Assembly: GCA_036405135.1 (NCBI GenBank)
Contig: DASWYF010000044.1
Location: 1-64,000 of the forward strand
Source of the DNA: Verrucomicrobiia bacterium
GTDB taxonomy: Bacteria > Verrucomicrobiota > Verrucomicrobiia > Limisphaerales > JAEYXS01
Direction: 5' to 3'
Length of the DNA stretch: 64,000 bases
Below, in pieces: positions 1-7,984 of this stretch. A program made the position numbers and the translations under genes. The notes beneath the pieces are model-generated. The model did not search any database. It saw only the letters and a list, made by a program, of their open reading frames with translations, and had not been told where the DNA came from. How positions within the stretch are numbered: position 1 is the first letter of the stretch; the number at the start of each line of letters is the position of its first letter.

Positions 1-33
1 AGGGGTCGGATGGTTTCATTGCTCTTTGACATA

Positions 34-50
34 GTTCCTTATTAAGGAAC
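34..50. repeat. Perfect 8-bp inverted repeat
   Basis: GTTCCTTA and TAAGGAAC flank a single T. A TTGACA hexamer lies just upstream at about 26-31, so this could be an operator-like site, but no gene begins directly after it and the role is unknown. Confidence 0.4.
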
Positions 51-447
51 GCAGAATTAAGAATGGTGAATGAAGAAAGGGGGCACCCTCATCCTCAATC
101 CTTCTCCCGGCCGAAGTTCGGCTTCCAAGGGAGAAGGAAGACAGGAACAGGTGCGTTCGTACGCTTCAGACGTTCTTCGGCTGCGTTTCTGCTGAATGGT
201 GGGCGTGTTTTGTCGAGGACGGAGTTGACGATGTAAAAATCGAGGACGACGACGAGGACGAAGGACGAGCACGATTATTGGCGTTGAAGTGGCTGGCGAG
301 GGTCGGATCTGGGAGGTGTGGACTGGTGGCTAGAGTGCCGCAGGACAGGATGCTATCGAGATGAGGGAGCATCGACCGGACGAGATGGGAAGGCGACTCA
401 GGGGAATGTATGAATTATGAGGTATGGGTTATGAAAGGAGAATTGGG

Positions 448-553
448 GAAACATCGAACATCCAACATCGAACTCTGACATCGAAAGTGGGGAGTTAGAG
501 CCGCAGCGGCGGCTGAGGAGGGAACTGCCGACAAGATGCCGGCAGCACATTGC
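448..553. repeat. Dispersed intergenic repeat, copy 1
   Basis: This stretch is closely similar to 61983-62089. Both run from GAAACATCGAACATCCAA, through a shared GAGCCGC...GGCGGCTGAGGA block, to a CTGCCG...CCGGCAG hairpin and GCACATTGC. The copy ends exactly where the stop codon of the adjacent minus-strand gene begins. It is probably a genome-wide noncoding element. Confidence 0.75.
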
Positions 554-1360
554 TTAGGGCGTGTCGGTGCTTTTTATTGGGATCGGCAGTGGCAATGGGG
601 TGGCGGAGGTCGGTGCCGGAAGTTCGCCTAGTTTGGCTGATAGTGGTTTGCCTTGGTTCAGTTCTTTGTCAGGGGAGTAGACTTCGGGGAGGACTACTAG
701 GGCGATGCGGCGGTTGCGGGCGCGGCCTTCTTCGGTGGTGTTGTCGGCGATGGGGTGATATTCGCCATAGCCGACGGCGGCGAGGCGGTGGGGATCGACG
801 TTCGCCTTTTCAACGAGGTAACGGACGGCGGCGAGGGCGCGGGCGGTGGAGAGTTCCCAATTGGTGGGATACTTCGCCCCGGCGCTGGCGCGGATGGGAA
901 TGTTGTCCGTGTGGCCGATGACGTGGATGAGGCGGTTCGGGTGGTTGGTGAGGATGTTGGCGATGCGAAGGAGGACGTCGGCGCCTTCGGCTTTCATCTC
1001 GGCTTTGCCGGTGTCGAAGAGGACGCGGTCGAGGATGTTGACTTCGAGTTTGCCCTGGAGTTCGGAGATGGTGATGTCTTTCGATTGCAGGGCGGTGCGC
1101 ATCTCTTCTTCGAGCTTGGACTTGGCTTGGACGGCGGCTTGGTTCTGTTCTTGGAGGGCGGTGAGTTCTTCCTGGGTCTTGGCGAGGTCGGCTTTCAGTT
1201 TCTCGACTTCGGCTTTGAGGTCGTCGGTGGCTTGCTGGGCTTCCTTGGCCTTTTGGACTTCTTCGGGTGTCGGGCCTTTATCGGCGACGCTGAAATAGAT
1301 GATGACGGCCACGAAAATGGCGGAGAGAACGCTGGCGATATACCAAGTCTGTTTTGGCAT
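554..1360 (-). CDS. OmpA/MotB-family peptidoglycan-binding envelope protein
   Basis: 268 residues. Residues 4-24 form a single hydrophobic segment (WYIASVLSAIFVAVIIYFSV) that looks like an uncleaved inner-membrane anchor. Residues about 35-105 are a charged heptad-rich coiled coil (KAEVEKLKADLAKTQEEL). Residues about 110-230 are an OmpA C-terminal domain with LFDTGKAEMKAEG, HVIGHTDNIPI and the RNRRIALVV end, which in this family binds the diaminopimelate of peptidoglycan. The architecture resembles MotB-like or TolR/OmpA cell-wall anchors, but no MotA or ExbB partner is adjacent. I chose the ATG at 1360; an upstream non-ATG start would add a low-complexity leader before the anchor. Confidence 0.85.
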   Translation of the reverse strand: MPKQTWYIASVLSAIFVAVIIYFSVADKGPTPEEVQKAKEAQQATDDLKAEVEKLKADLAKTQEELTALQEQNQAAVQAKSKLEEEMRTALQSKDITISELQGKLEVNILDRVLFDTGKAEMKAEGADVLLRIANILTNHPNRLIHVIGHTDNIPIRASAGAKYPTNWELSTARALAAVRYLVEKANVDPHRLAAVGYGEYHPIADNTTEEGRARNRRIALVVLPEVYSPDKELNQGKPLSAKLGELPAPTSATPLPLPIPIKSTDTP

Positions 1361-1599
1361 GGGAGGGAGGATAGGAGCGGATTCGGAAATTGGGAAGAAC
1401 GACGTGGGGAAAAAGTATCGGAATGCTGAAAAAAACGAAAATCCGTTGGCTCGCTCACTCCTCACCCCGGCCCTCTCCGCCGAAGCTCGGCCTGCCTATA
1501 GAGGAGAGGGAGAACATTTGCCGACTGCTGGCTGGATTTAACAGTCACGGGTTGGCGGTGCAACTTTGAGAGGTTGAAAATTCAGGCGAGGGATGAGTC

Positions 1600-1680
1600 G
1601 GGCTTTCAGCCCTTGGGGCTTTTGGCGAAACGGATTCCTAGGCCGTTGGCCTAGGCTGGTATGAAGCGCGCCGTTGGCGC
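1600..1680. repeat. Triple-hairpin intergenic repeat
   Basis: Three short palindromes follow one another: GGGCTTTCAGCCC at 1600-1612, CCTAGGCCGTTGGCCTAGG at 1637-1655, and GCGCCGTTGGCGC at 1668-1680. The last two share a GTT loop. The regular design suggests a mobile REP-like element, or a folded RNA, rather than chance. Confidence 0.7.
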
Positions 1681-1710
1681 TAAGGGGAATGCTACGGCGG
1701 AGGTCGTGGA

Positions 1711-1731
1711 CTGCCGGCTGGAATCCGGCAG
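1711..1731. repeat. CTGCCGG/CCGGCAG hairpin
   Basis: A 7-bp stem around CTGGAAT. The same hairpin core, with a different loop, occurs inside the repeat copies at 448-553 and 61983-62089, so it seems to be a separable module. Confidence 0.55.
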
Positions 1732-1915
1732 CACGGGCATCGTGCTTCGTCGCTCTGTGTGGAACGCCAACTTGAAAAATTGGAGGGTGAATCACTACTT
1801 GCCTTCGATGCCAGTATCGGTTGAACATTCGCGCCGATTTATTTGTCGGATAGCCGTCAGGCTTAAGGCATGGAGTGTCGAAGCCGGACAGAAGAAAACT
1901 TATTTGGAAAATGTC

Positions 1916-3760
1916 ATGAGCACAGAGAAGCATCAGTTTCAGGCGGAGATTCAGCAGTTGCTGAACATCGTCATCCATTCCCTCTACACGGATAAAGAGA
2001 TCTTCATCCGCGAGCTGGTTTCCAACGCGGCGGATGCGTGTGAGAAGTTGCGGTTCACGCAGGCTTCCGGTCAGGCGGTGTATCAGCCGGAAGCGGAACT
2101 CAAGATCACGGTGACGACGGATAAGGACGCGGGGACGATCACGATCACGGATGCGGGCATCGGCATGACGCATGATGAGATCGTGCAGAACCTCGGCACG
2201 ATCGCGCACTCGGGAACGAAGGCGTTTCTGAAGCAGATGGCGGAAGGGCAGAAGCCGGATCTCTCGTTGATCGGCCAATTCGGTGTGGGTTTCTACTCGG
2301 CTTTCATGGTGGCGACGAATGTAACGGTGTTCAGCCGTTCATGGCGTGCGGAAGAGCAGGGTTGGAAATGGGTGAGCGCAGGCGAGGGCAGTTACGAAGT
2401 GGAGCCGGTGGCTGATCTGCCGCGCGGAACGAAGATCGTGCTGACGTTGAAGGAAGAGGCGAAGCTGTTCTCCGAAGAATGGGAGGTGGAGCACATCATC
2501 AAGCGTTACTCGAGCTTCGTCACGTTCCCGATCGAGCTGAACACAAAGCGCCTGAACACGGTGCAAGCCATCTGGGCGCGCAGCAAGAACGAGATCAAGG
2601 ACGAGGAGTATAACGAATTCTACCGCTACATCGGTCACGACACGGAAGAACCGATGTTCCGCTTGCACTTTGCCGCGGATGCGCCGCTCGCGATTCAAGC
2701 GTTGCTCTTCGTGCCGAAGCATAATGCGGAAGCGAACGGGATGACGCGCTTGGAGTCCGAAGTGAACTTGCACTGCCGCAAGGTGCTCATCCAGTCGAAG
2801 GCGAAGGGGTTGTTCCCGGAGTGGTTGCGCTTCTTGCGCGGTGTGGTGGATAGCGAGGATTTGCCGCTGAACATCTCGCGCGAGTCCATGCAGGACAGCT
2901 CGCTGATGCAGAAGCTGAACAAGGTGTTGACGACGCGTTTCTTGAAATTCCTGGATGAGCAATCGACGAAGGAAGCGGAGAAATACACGACGTTCTATCG
3001 CGAGTTCCAACGGTTCCTGAAGGAAGGTGTGGTGACGGATTTCACGCATCGCGAGGCACTGGGTAAGTTGCTGCGCTTCACGTCTTCTGCGACAGAGGGA
3101 GATAACTTCACGTCGCTGGCGGAATACGTCACGCGGATGGGTTCCGAGCAGAAGGAGATTTACTTCCTGCTGGCGGCGGATCGCGCAGCGGCGGAGGCGA
3201 GTCCGTATTTCGAGGTGTTCAAGGCGCGCAAGTTCGAGGTGCTGTTCCTGAACGATCCGTGGGATGAGTTCGTGATGGATCATCTGCGCGAGTTCGAGGG
3301 CAAGACCCTGATCGCGGCGGAGAAGGCTGATCTGTCACTGACGGACAAGCCGGAAGGCGGTCTCTCGGATGACGACGCGGCGGCCTTGGCGAAGTGGTTC
3401 AAGGAAACGCTCGCGGAGCGTGTGGGCGAAGTGCGCGCCTCGAAGCGCTTGGTGGACAGCCCGGTGGCGGTGGTGGATGGCGATAAGTTCATGACCTCGA
3501 GCATGCGCCGGATCATCAAGGCGATGGGCAAAGGCAAGGAAGCCGAGATGACGCCGAAGCTGGACTTGGAACTGAATCAGTCGCATGACCTGATGGTGCG
3601 CTTGAATGGGTTGCGGCAGAGCGATGGGACGTTGGCGGCGTTGCTGGCGGAGCAGCTCTTCGATAACGCGAGGTTGTCCGTGGGCCTCTTGGAAGATTCG
3701 CGCAGCATGGTGCAGCGGATGAATCAGTTGCTCGGCAAGCTGGCGGGTGGTGGGAAGTAA
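1916..3760 (+). CDS. htpG: Molecular chaperone HtpG (Hsp90)
   Basis: 614 residues, the usual size for bacterial Hsp90. HtpG is an ATP-dependent homodimeric cytosolic chaperone that helps late folding and stress recovery. The GHKL ATPase domain covers residues about 1-220 with ELVSNAADACEKLR (the Mg-binding Asn), DAGIGMT and the lid GQFGVGFYSAF; the middle domain follows with NISRESMQ (catalytic Arg region), and the C-terminal dimer domain ends the protein. I start at ATG 1916 because the protein then begins STEKHQFQAEIQQLL as in other HtpG proteins; the open frame extends 85 codons upstream into a noncoding repeat. It stands alone, with no heat-shock operator recognised. Confidence 0.97.
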   Translation: MSTEKHQFQAEIQQLLNIVIHSLYTDKEIFIRELVSNAADACEKLRFTQASGQAVYQPEAELKITVTTDKDAGTITITDAGIGMTHDEIVQNLGTIAHSGTKAFLKQMAEGQKPDLSLIGQFGVGFYSAFMVATNVTVFSRSWRAEEQGWKWVSAGEGSYEVEPVADLPRGTKIVLTLKEEAKLFSEEWEVEHIIKRYSSFVTFPIELNTKRLNTVQAIWARSKNEIKDEEYNEFYRYIGHDTEEPMFRLHFAADAPLAIQALLFVPKHNAEANGMTRLESEVNLHCRKVLIQSKAKGLFPEWLRFLRGVVDSEDLPLNISRESMQDSSLMQKLNKVLTTRFLKFLDEQSTKEAEKYTTFYREFQRFLKEGVVTDFTHREALGKLLRFTSSATEGDNFTSLAEYVTRMGSEQKEIYFLLAADRAAAEASPYFEVFKARKFEVLFLNDPWDEFVMDHLREFEGKTLIAAEKADLSLTDKPEGGLSDDDAAALAKWFKETLAERVGEVRASKRLVDSPVAVVDGDKFMTSSMRRIIKAMGKGKEAEMTPKLDLELNQSHDLMVRLNGLRQSDGTLAALLAEQLFDNARLSVGLLEDSRSMVQRMNQLLGKLAGGGK

Positions 3761-3787
3761 AGCCTTGTTCGTGCAAGCGGAGGAGAC

Positions 3788-3811
3788 GGGACAGGCGAAG
3801 GCGCCTGTCCC
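3788..3811. repeat. Perfect 10-bp stem-loop after htpG
   Basis: GGGACAGGCG and CGCCTGTCCC flank a 4-base loop, 28 bases past the htpG stop. It could terminate htpG, but no T-run follows, so a REP-type intergenic repeat is equally possible. Confidence 0.5.
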
Positions 3812-3906
3812 ACTACGCTTCGTCCGGCTTTGCTTGCTTAAAAGTCGTGAGGGATTGTTGAAAGCAAGGGTTGAATAATTCGGTGGGACGGGTTAATAGA
3901 ACAGTA

Positions 3907-4131
3907 ATGAAACGCTTAGGCTTAACTCGGAGCGTGACGCATCTCGGTCTTAAACTGGGAGTGGCGGTCGCGATTTTGGCGGGCAGTGTGATCAGCATGG
4001 AAGCTGCACCGAAACCGCCCAAGCCCAAGTCCAAGCCCCCCAAGGGCACCACGGCGGCCCATCATCACCTGCAGCAAAACAACAAGAAGAAGGCGCAACA
4101 GCTTCTCTTGCAGCAACAACGGAAGAAGTGA
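3907..4131 (+). CDS. Small secreted Lys/Pro/Gln-rich protein
   Basis: 74 residues from ATG 3907. The N-terminus is a plausible signal peptide: positive start (MKRLGLTRS), hydrophobic core GVAVAILAGSVIS, and a possible cleavage near SMEA-AP. The mature part is very basic and low-complexity (PKPPKPKSKPPK, then HHHLQQNNKKK and QQLLLQQQRKK). Small basic secreted proteins of this sort are common in Planctomycetes and Verrucomicrobia, with no known function. An alternative start 12 codons upstream would weaken the signal peptide. The call is moderate because composition bias can make false frames. Confidence 0.5.
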   Translation: MKRLGLTRSVTHLGLKLGVAVAILAGSVISMEAAPKPPKPKSKPPKGTTAAHHHLQQNNKKKAQQLLLQQQRKK

Positions 4132-4143
4132 TCGCAGGAGCGC

Positions 4144-4169
4144 ACGTTTTACGGGGATCCGTAAAACGT
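4144..4169. promoter_or_regulatory. Perfect 11-bp stem-loop before epimerase start
   Basis: ACGTTTTACGG and CCGTAAAACGT flank a GGAT loop; the hairpin ends 7 bases before the ATG at 4177, occupying the position of a ribosome binding site. It could be a terminator of the small upstream gene, an operator, or an RNA structure limiting translation. No T-run follows. Confidence 0.5.
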
Positions 4170-4176
4170 TCCACGA

Positions 4177-5247
4177 ATGAACGTTCTTATCACGGGCGTA
4201 TGTGGGTTCGTCGGCAGTTCGCTGGCGCGCATCCTTAAAGCTCGTCATCCGGAGTGGAAGCTCTCAGGTATTGATAATCTCAGCCGTCCGGGGGCAGAGA
4301 CGAATTACCGCGAGTTGCTTCGGTTAGGAGTAACTTTTCGGCACGGAGACATCCGGCAACCTTCTGACCTCGAATCTTTCGGTGATATTGATTGGGTGAT
4401 CGACGCGGCGGCGAATCCCAGTGTGCTTGCAGGCGTGGATGGAAAGACGAGCAGCCGTCAATTGGTGGAGCACAATCTCACGGGTACCATCAACCTCTTG
4501 GAGTTTTGCCGTTCGCGCAAAGCAGGCTTCATCCTCCTCAGCACGAGCCGCGTCTATTCCATTCCGGCGTTAGTAGCGATTCCTTTGAAGTCCGCCGAGA
4601 AAGCATTTGAATTTGATGCCAGCCACGCAGCTCCGGCGGGTGTGTCAGCGCATGGAGTAAATGAAAGTTTTTCCACGCAAGCGCCGGTTTCACTCTACGG
4701 CGGGACCAAGCTGGCTTCAGAAGCGTTGGCGTTGGAATATCATCACGCATTCAATGTGCCCGTGTGGGTCAATCGTTGCGGTGTTTTGGCTGGCGCGGGT
4801 CAGTTCGGTCATCCGGCCCAAGGGATTTTCGCTTACTGGCTCAATGCACATAAGTATCGCCAAGCATTGAAATACATCGGTTTCGGCGGCACGGGACATC
4901 AGGTGCGCGATGGGTTGCATCCAGATGATCTGGCAGAGTTGTTGTTCCAGCAGATGGCAGCGCGTGAAGACAAGCTGAAGCCGCGGTTGGTGAATGTGGC
5001 GGGTGGCAGCGCAAATAGCATGTCCCTACGACAACTCACGGAATGGTGCGATACGCGCTTTGGTAAACATTCCGTGCAGGCGGATTTGCAACCACGTCCC
5101 TTTGACATACCGTGGATGGTCTTGGATTCGCGACTGGCAGAACAGGTGTGGAGATGGAAGCCCAAGCGCGCATTGCCCTCAGTCCTTGAAGAAATCGCCC
5201 AGCATGCGGAAGCAAATCCGGGCTGGCTGGAATTGTCGAAAGTTTAA
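4177..5247 (+). CDS. NAD-dependent epimerase, CDP-tyvelose 2-epimerase-like
   Basis: 356 residues, an extended short-chain dehydrogenase/reductase (SDR). The Rossmann start is GVCGFVGSS (residues 7-15), then DNLSRPGAETN, a substrate-loop signature typical of CDP-paratose/tyvelose 2-epimerases (RfbE). The catalytic pair is in SLYGGTKLASE (YxxxK) and RDGLHPDDLAEL is the usual later motif. It probably epimerises a nucleotide sugar, most likely CDP-linked, in the cytosol. The next gene starts 2 bases past its stop, so they are co-transcribed with the heptose-type nucleotidyltransferase. Substrate is uncertain. Confidence 0.88.
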   Translation: MNVLITGVCGFVGSSLARILKARHPEWKLSGIDNLSRPGAETNYRELLRLGVTFRHGDIRQPSDLESFGDIDWVIDAAANPSVLAGVDGKTSSRQLVEHNLTGTINLLEFCRSRKAGFILLSTSRVYSIPALVAIPLKSAEKAFEFDASHAAPAGVSAHGVNESFSTQAPVSLYGGTKLASEALALEYHHAFNVPVWVNRCGVLAGAGQFGHPAQGIFAYWLNAHKYRQALKYIGFGGTGHQVRDGLHPDDLAELLFQQMAAREDKLKPRLVNVAGGSANSMSLRQLTEWCDTRFGKHSVQADLQPRPFDIPWMVLDSRLAEQVWRWKPKRALPSVLEEIAQHAEANPGWLELSKV

Positions 5248-5249
5248 CT

Positions 5250-5732
5250 ATGAGTTTTTCAGGTGAAATCGTGTCGCTGGCGGATCTGCCGGCTTGGCGT
5301 CAAAAACTGCGGGACAAAGGGCTCAAGCTCGTCGTGACCCATGGCTGCTTTGATATTTTGCACGCCGGCCATGTGAGCTATCTCCAGCAAGCGCGGGAGC
5401 AGGGTGATGTGCTGCTGGTGGGGTTGAATGCCGATGCTTCCATCAAGGGGCTGAAAGGACCGAACCGACCGATCAACAATGAAGGAGATCGTGCGCAAAT
5501 CATGGCGGCCCTACGCTCCGTAGATGCCGTTACACTATTTCCAGAAGTACGAGCCACCAACTTGCTGAAAGCTGCCCAGCCCGATGTGTATGTGAAGGGC
5601 GGCGATTACACGCTGGAGACATTGAACCCTGAAGAACGTGCCGTTGTGCAAGCCGCAGGCGCGAAGATCGTGTTCATCCAATTTCTGGAAGGGCGTTCGA
5701 CGACTTCCATCATTGAGCGGTCGAAGCAGTAG
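5250..5732 (+). CDS. D-glycero-beta-D-manno-heptose 1-phosphate adenylyltransferase (HldE C-domain type)
   Basis: 160 residues, matching a free-standing RfaE domain II (HldC type). The nucleotidyltransferase signature is clear: VTHGCFDILHAGHVSYLQQA (HxGH, residues about 29-48), then VGLNADASIKGLKGPNRPI and the late LEGRSTTSIIERS. The family joins a nucleotide to heptose 1-phosphate to give the activated heptose for LPS core or related glycans. The kinase half of HldE is not in this window. It is co-directional with the preceding epimerase with a 2-base gap. Confidence 0.92.
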   Translation: MSFSGEIVSLADLPAWRQKLRDKGLKLVVTHGCFDILHAGHVSYLQQAREQGDVLLVGLNADASIKGLKGPNRPINNEGDRAQIMAALRSVDAVTLFPEVRATNLLKAAQPDVYVKGGDYTLETLNPEERAVVQAAGAKIVFIQFLEGRSTTSIIERSKQ

Positions 5733-5739
5733 AGGGCAG

Positions 5740-6780
5740 TTAAGCCTCCAGATGTTTGCGGCGCCATTTTTCTGCGGGCCTGTCGATAATCCAATACACC
5801 GCCAGAGAGCCGATCAAGACCACCAATAACGCGGCCGCTGTACGTGGCCAATACGGCAATTTTGCCAGGCGTCCCACGTTGTCGAAAAGGAACACGACCG
5901 AGAAGTGGAACAGATAGAGAGGGTAGGAGAAGTTCCCCAATTCACGATCCAATCCTTGGCTGGGAAGGCGCACTGAGTAGGCGATGTAAGGCACGGTGAC
6001 CAATCCCAGTACCGCACAAGCATACCGGTTCATCAGATACCAATACTCATTGGATGTGCGAGCGGCATCTGGACCGAACAACTGATGCAAAGCTGGCACC
6101 ATCAAAGAAAGCAGGGCTGTAAGCAGTACGATGCCGATGGAGACGAGCGCTATCTTCTTTCCAGGTTTATAGCCCGATGTGCTGGTGAGGATGCCGAGCA
6201 GGAAGCAAAAGAGAAAGCCGGGGAGGAAGGCGACTTTCGATTCCAAAAAGATGTTCAGCGAATAAAACATCAACGGCAAAAAGATGGCGAACGCCAAAGC
6301 TTGCTTGCGCGTGAATTTCTGGGGTTCACCGGCAGGAGTGAGATATGTAGCCATCCAGATAAGCAGCGGTGCGATGAGGTAGAACTGCATCTCTACCACA
6401 ATGCTCCAGAGCGGCGGCAGGAAAGCAGCATGGGACGCTGCCGGGACGATGGCGACAAGTTTGATCCACCAGAGAGGATGCTGCGCCTGTTCGTGTAAAA
6501 TAGAGTAATCCTTGGAAGTGAAACGCAGCACTATTGCAGCGATGAAGAAGCAAGCCAGATAAACCGGGACCAAGCGCACATAGCGATTGCTGATGAAGCG
6601 CAGATAAGGTCTGGGCTGCCTGGAATATTTGTGAACCCACACTTCCGTGATCCAAAACCCGCTCAGGATGAAGAAGACATAAACCGCCCACCCGCCAAAA
6701 CTGATCACCCAGAAGTGGTGCAAAACCACTACCATGGCGAGAAACGAGCGGAAAATTCCAGGTGCAAGCAGCTTGTTCAT
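5740..6780 (-). CDS. Acyltransferase 3 family membrane protein
   Basis: 346 residues with about ten hydrophobic segments, consistent with Acyl_transf_3 enzymes that O-acetylate or otherwise acylate cell-surface sugars. The early FRSFLAMVVVLHHFW carries the conserved (R/H)...VVLHH catalytic His region, and PPLWSIVVEMQFYLIAPLL carries the conserved WSI..E motif. ATG 6780 gives MNKLLAPGIFRSF; an upstream in-frame ATG at 6825 is possible but adds no recognisable sequence. It lies convergent to the nucleotidyltransferase gene (7-base gap) and divergent from the next epimerase, so it has its own promoter in 6781-6931. The glycan acceptor is unknown. Confidence 0.9.
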   Translation of the reverse strand: MNKLLAPGIFRSFLAMVVVLHHFWVISFGGWAVYVFFILSGFWITEVWVHKYSRQPRPYLRFISNRYVRLVPVYLACFFIAAIVLRFTSKDYSILHEQAQHPLWWIKLVAIVPAASHAAFLPPLWSIVVEMQFYLIAPLLIWMATYLTPAGEPQKFTRKQALAFAIFLPLMFYSLNIFLESKVAFLPGFLFCFLLGILTSTSGYKPGKKIALVSIGIVLLTALLSLMVPALHQLFGPDAARTSNEYWYLMNRYACAVLGLVTVPYIAYSVRLPSQGLDRELGNFSYPLYLFHFSVVFLFDNVGRLAKLPYWPRTAAALLVVLIGSLAVYWIIDRPAEKWRRKHLEA

Positions 6781-6931
6781 CAGAACACAGTTCAGAACGG
6801 CGGATTGAAACAGCCGGTATTTCAAAGGTCAACACTCTCGATAGAGCAGGCCGGGGCGGCATGCCCAAGCGGAAATAGAATGGCGTATTCTGCGATTGTA
6901 ATGGAGGACGGCTTTTTCGACACTTCTGCAA

Positions 6932-7984
6932 ATGGCTGCAGCTGTGGTAACTGGTTCGGCCGGACTGGTCGGCTCGGAAACGTGCAAAAAAATGCATGCG
7001 GAAGGGATGGATGTCCTCGGCATCGATAATGACATGCGGGCGCATTTCTTTGGGGCCGCCGCTTCCACCTCCGGCAATCGGGCGAAGCTGGAAGCAATGC
7101 TGGGAAACTACCGCCATCATTCCATCGACATCCGCGATCAGGAGGCGGTGTTCAAGGTGTTTAAAACCTACGGCAAGGACATCAGCCTGATAGTCCATGC
7201 GGCAGCACAACCCTCTCATGACTGGGCAGCCAAAGATCCGTTCACGGATTTTGGCGTCAATGCCAATGGCACGCTTAATCTGTTGGAAGCCACGCGCCGA
7301 TTCTCCCCAGATGCAGCGTTTATCTTCACCAGCACGAACAAGGTTTACGGTGACGCACCCAATGCTTTGCCTTTGGTAGAACTCGAAAAACGGTGGGAGA
7401 TAGCGCCTGATCACAAGTTTAAACAAGGCATCGACGAGACACTGACCATTGATCAAAGCAAGCATTCCCTTTTCGGTTGCAGCAAGGTTGCCGCCGATCT
7501 GCTGGTACAGGAGTATGGCCGTTATTTCGGAATGAAAACCGTCTGTTTCCGGGGTGGCTGCCTGACCGGCCCGGCCCATGCTGGCGCGGAACTGCACGGG
7601 TTCCTTTCCTACCTCATGAAATGCACGGCTGAAGGCAGGGCTTACCGGGTGTTTGGTTACAAGGGCAAGCAGGTGCGGGACAATATTCACAGTCATGATC
7701 TGGTGAATGCGTTCTGGAGCTTTTACCAACAACCGAAAAGTGGTGCGGTATATAACATCGGCGGCAGCCGTCACAGCAATTGCTCGATGCTGGAGGCGAT
7801 TGATCTTTGCGAACGGATCAGTGGACGGAACCTGGACTGGACTTACGTGGAAGAAAACCGCTCCGGAGATCACATCTGGTGGGTAAGCGATGTCCAGCGA
7901 TTCCAGAAGGATTACCCCGCGTGGAGTTACCGCTACGACCTGCGGGGGATATTGGAGGAAATTTATCAGGCATGCCTGGGATGA
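6932..7984 (+). CDS. NAD-dependent epimerase/dehydratase, CDP-paratose 2-epimerase-like, Phe in place of catalytic Tyr
   Basis: 350 residues, an extended SDR. Residues 5-14 are [10 protein letters not shown], the cofactor loop, followed by [34 protein letters not shown] and RDNIHSHDL resemble the CDP-paratose 2-epimerase group. The usual YxxxK catalytic pair reads SLFGCSK, so Phe occupies the Tyr position. I recall relatives of this subgroup that also have Phe here, so it may be a family trait with altered chemistry rather than a mutation. The following glycosyltransferase gene overlaps its stop, suggesting a two-gene unit. Confidence 0.88.
   Translation: MAAAVVTGSAGLVGSETCKKMHAEGMDVLGIDNDMRAHFFGAAASTSGNRAKLEAMLGNYRHHSIDIRDQEAVFKVFKTYGKDISLIVHAAAQPSHDWAAKDPFTDFGVNANGTLNLLEATRRFSPDAAFIFTSTNKVYGDAPNALPLVELEKRWEIAPDHKFKQGIDETLTIDQSKHSLFGCSKVAADLLVQEYGRYFGMKTVCFRGGCLTGPAHAGAELHGFLSYLMKCTAEGRAYRVFGYKGKQVRDNIHSHDLVNAFWSFYQQPKSGAVYNIGGSRHSNCSMLEAIDLCERISGRNLDWTYVEENRSGDHIWWVSDVQRFQKDYPAWSYRYDLRGILEEIYQACLG

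Larger units (their letters stand above)
1..553. other. Gene-free leading region with repeats
   Basis: I see no convincing gene here. It holds a palindrome at 34-50, an inverted CTTCTCCC/GGGAGAAG segment around 100-140, a low-complexity stretch rich in GACGAGGACG units at about 233-275, and a dispersed repeat at 448-553. The short open frames across it are low-complexity and match no family I know. Confidence 0.6.
1361..1915. other. Intergenic region between divergent ompA-like gene and htpG
   Basis: This 555-bp stretch must contain promoters in both directions but I see no clear hexamer pair. It contains a CTCTCC...GGAGAGGGAG inverted segment near 1473-1511, a triple-hairpin repeat at 1600-1680 and another small hairpin at 1711-1731. 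An open frame from 1661 continuous with htpG runs through the repeat and is not believed to be coding. Confidence 0.6.

Noticed and set aside
448-553. CRISPR array from the CATCGAACATC units
   Set aside because: Repeat units are irregular, unspaced and few; there are no spacers of even length and no cas genes.
755-1429. 224-residue plus-strand frame opposite the OmpA-like gene
   Set aside because: Gly/Asp/Phe-biased reverse shadow of a coiled-coil and OmpA domain on the other strand.
1661-1915. 85-codon upstream extension of htpG
   Set aside because: It passes through a triple-hairpin repeat and does not resemble any HtpG N-terminus; the conserved start is at 1916.
2339-3283. 314-residue open frame opposite htpG
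   Set aside because: Shadow of a certain HtpG gene, lacking any motif.
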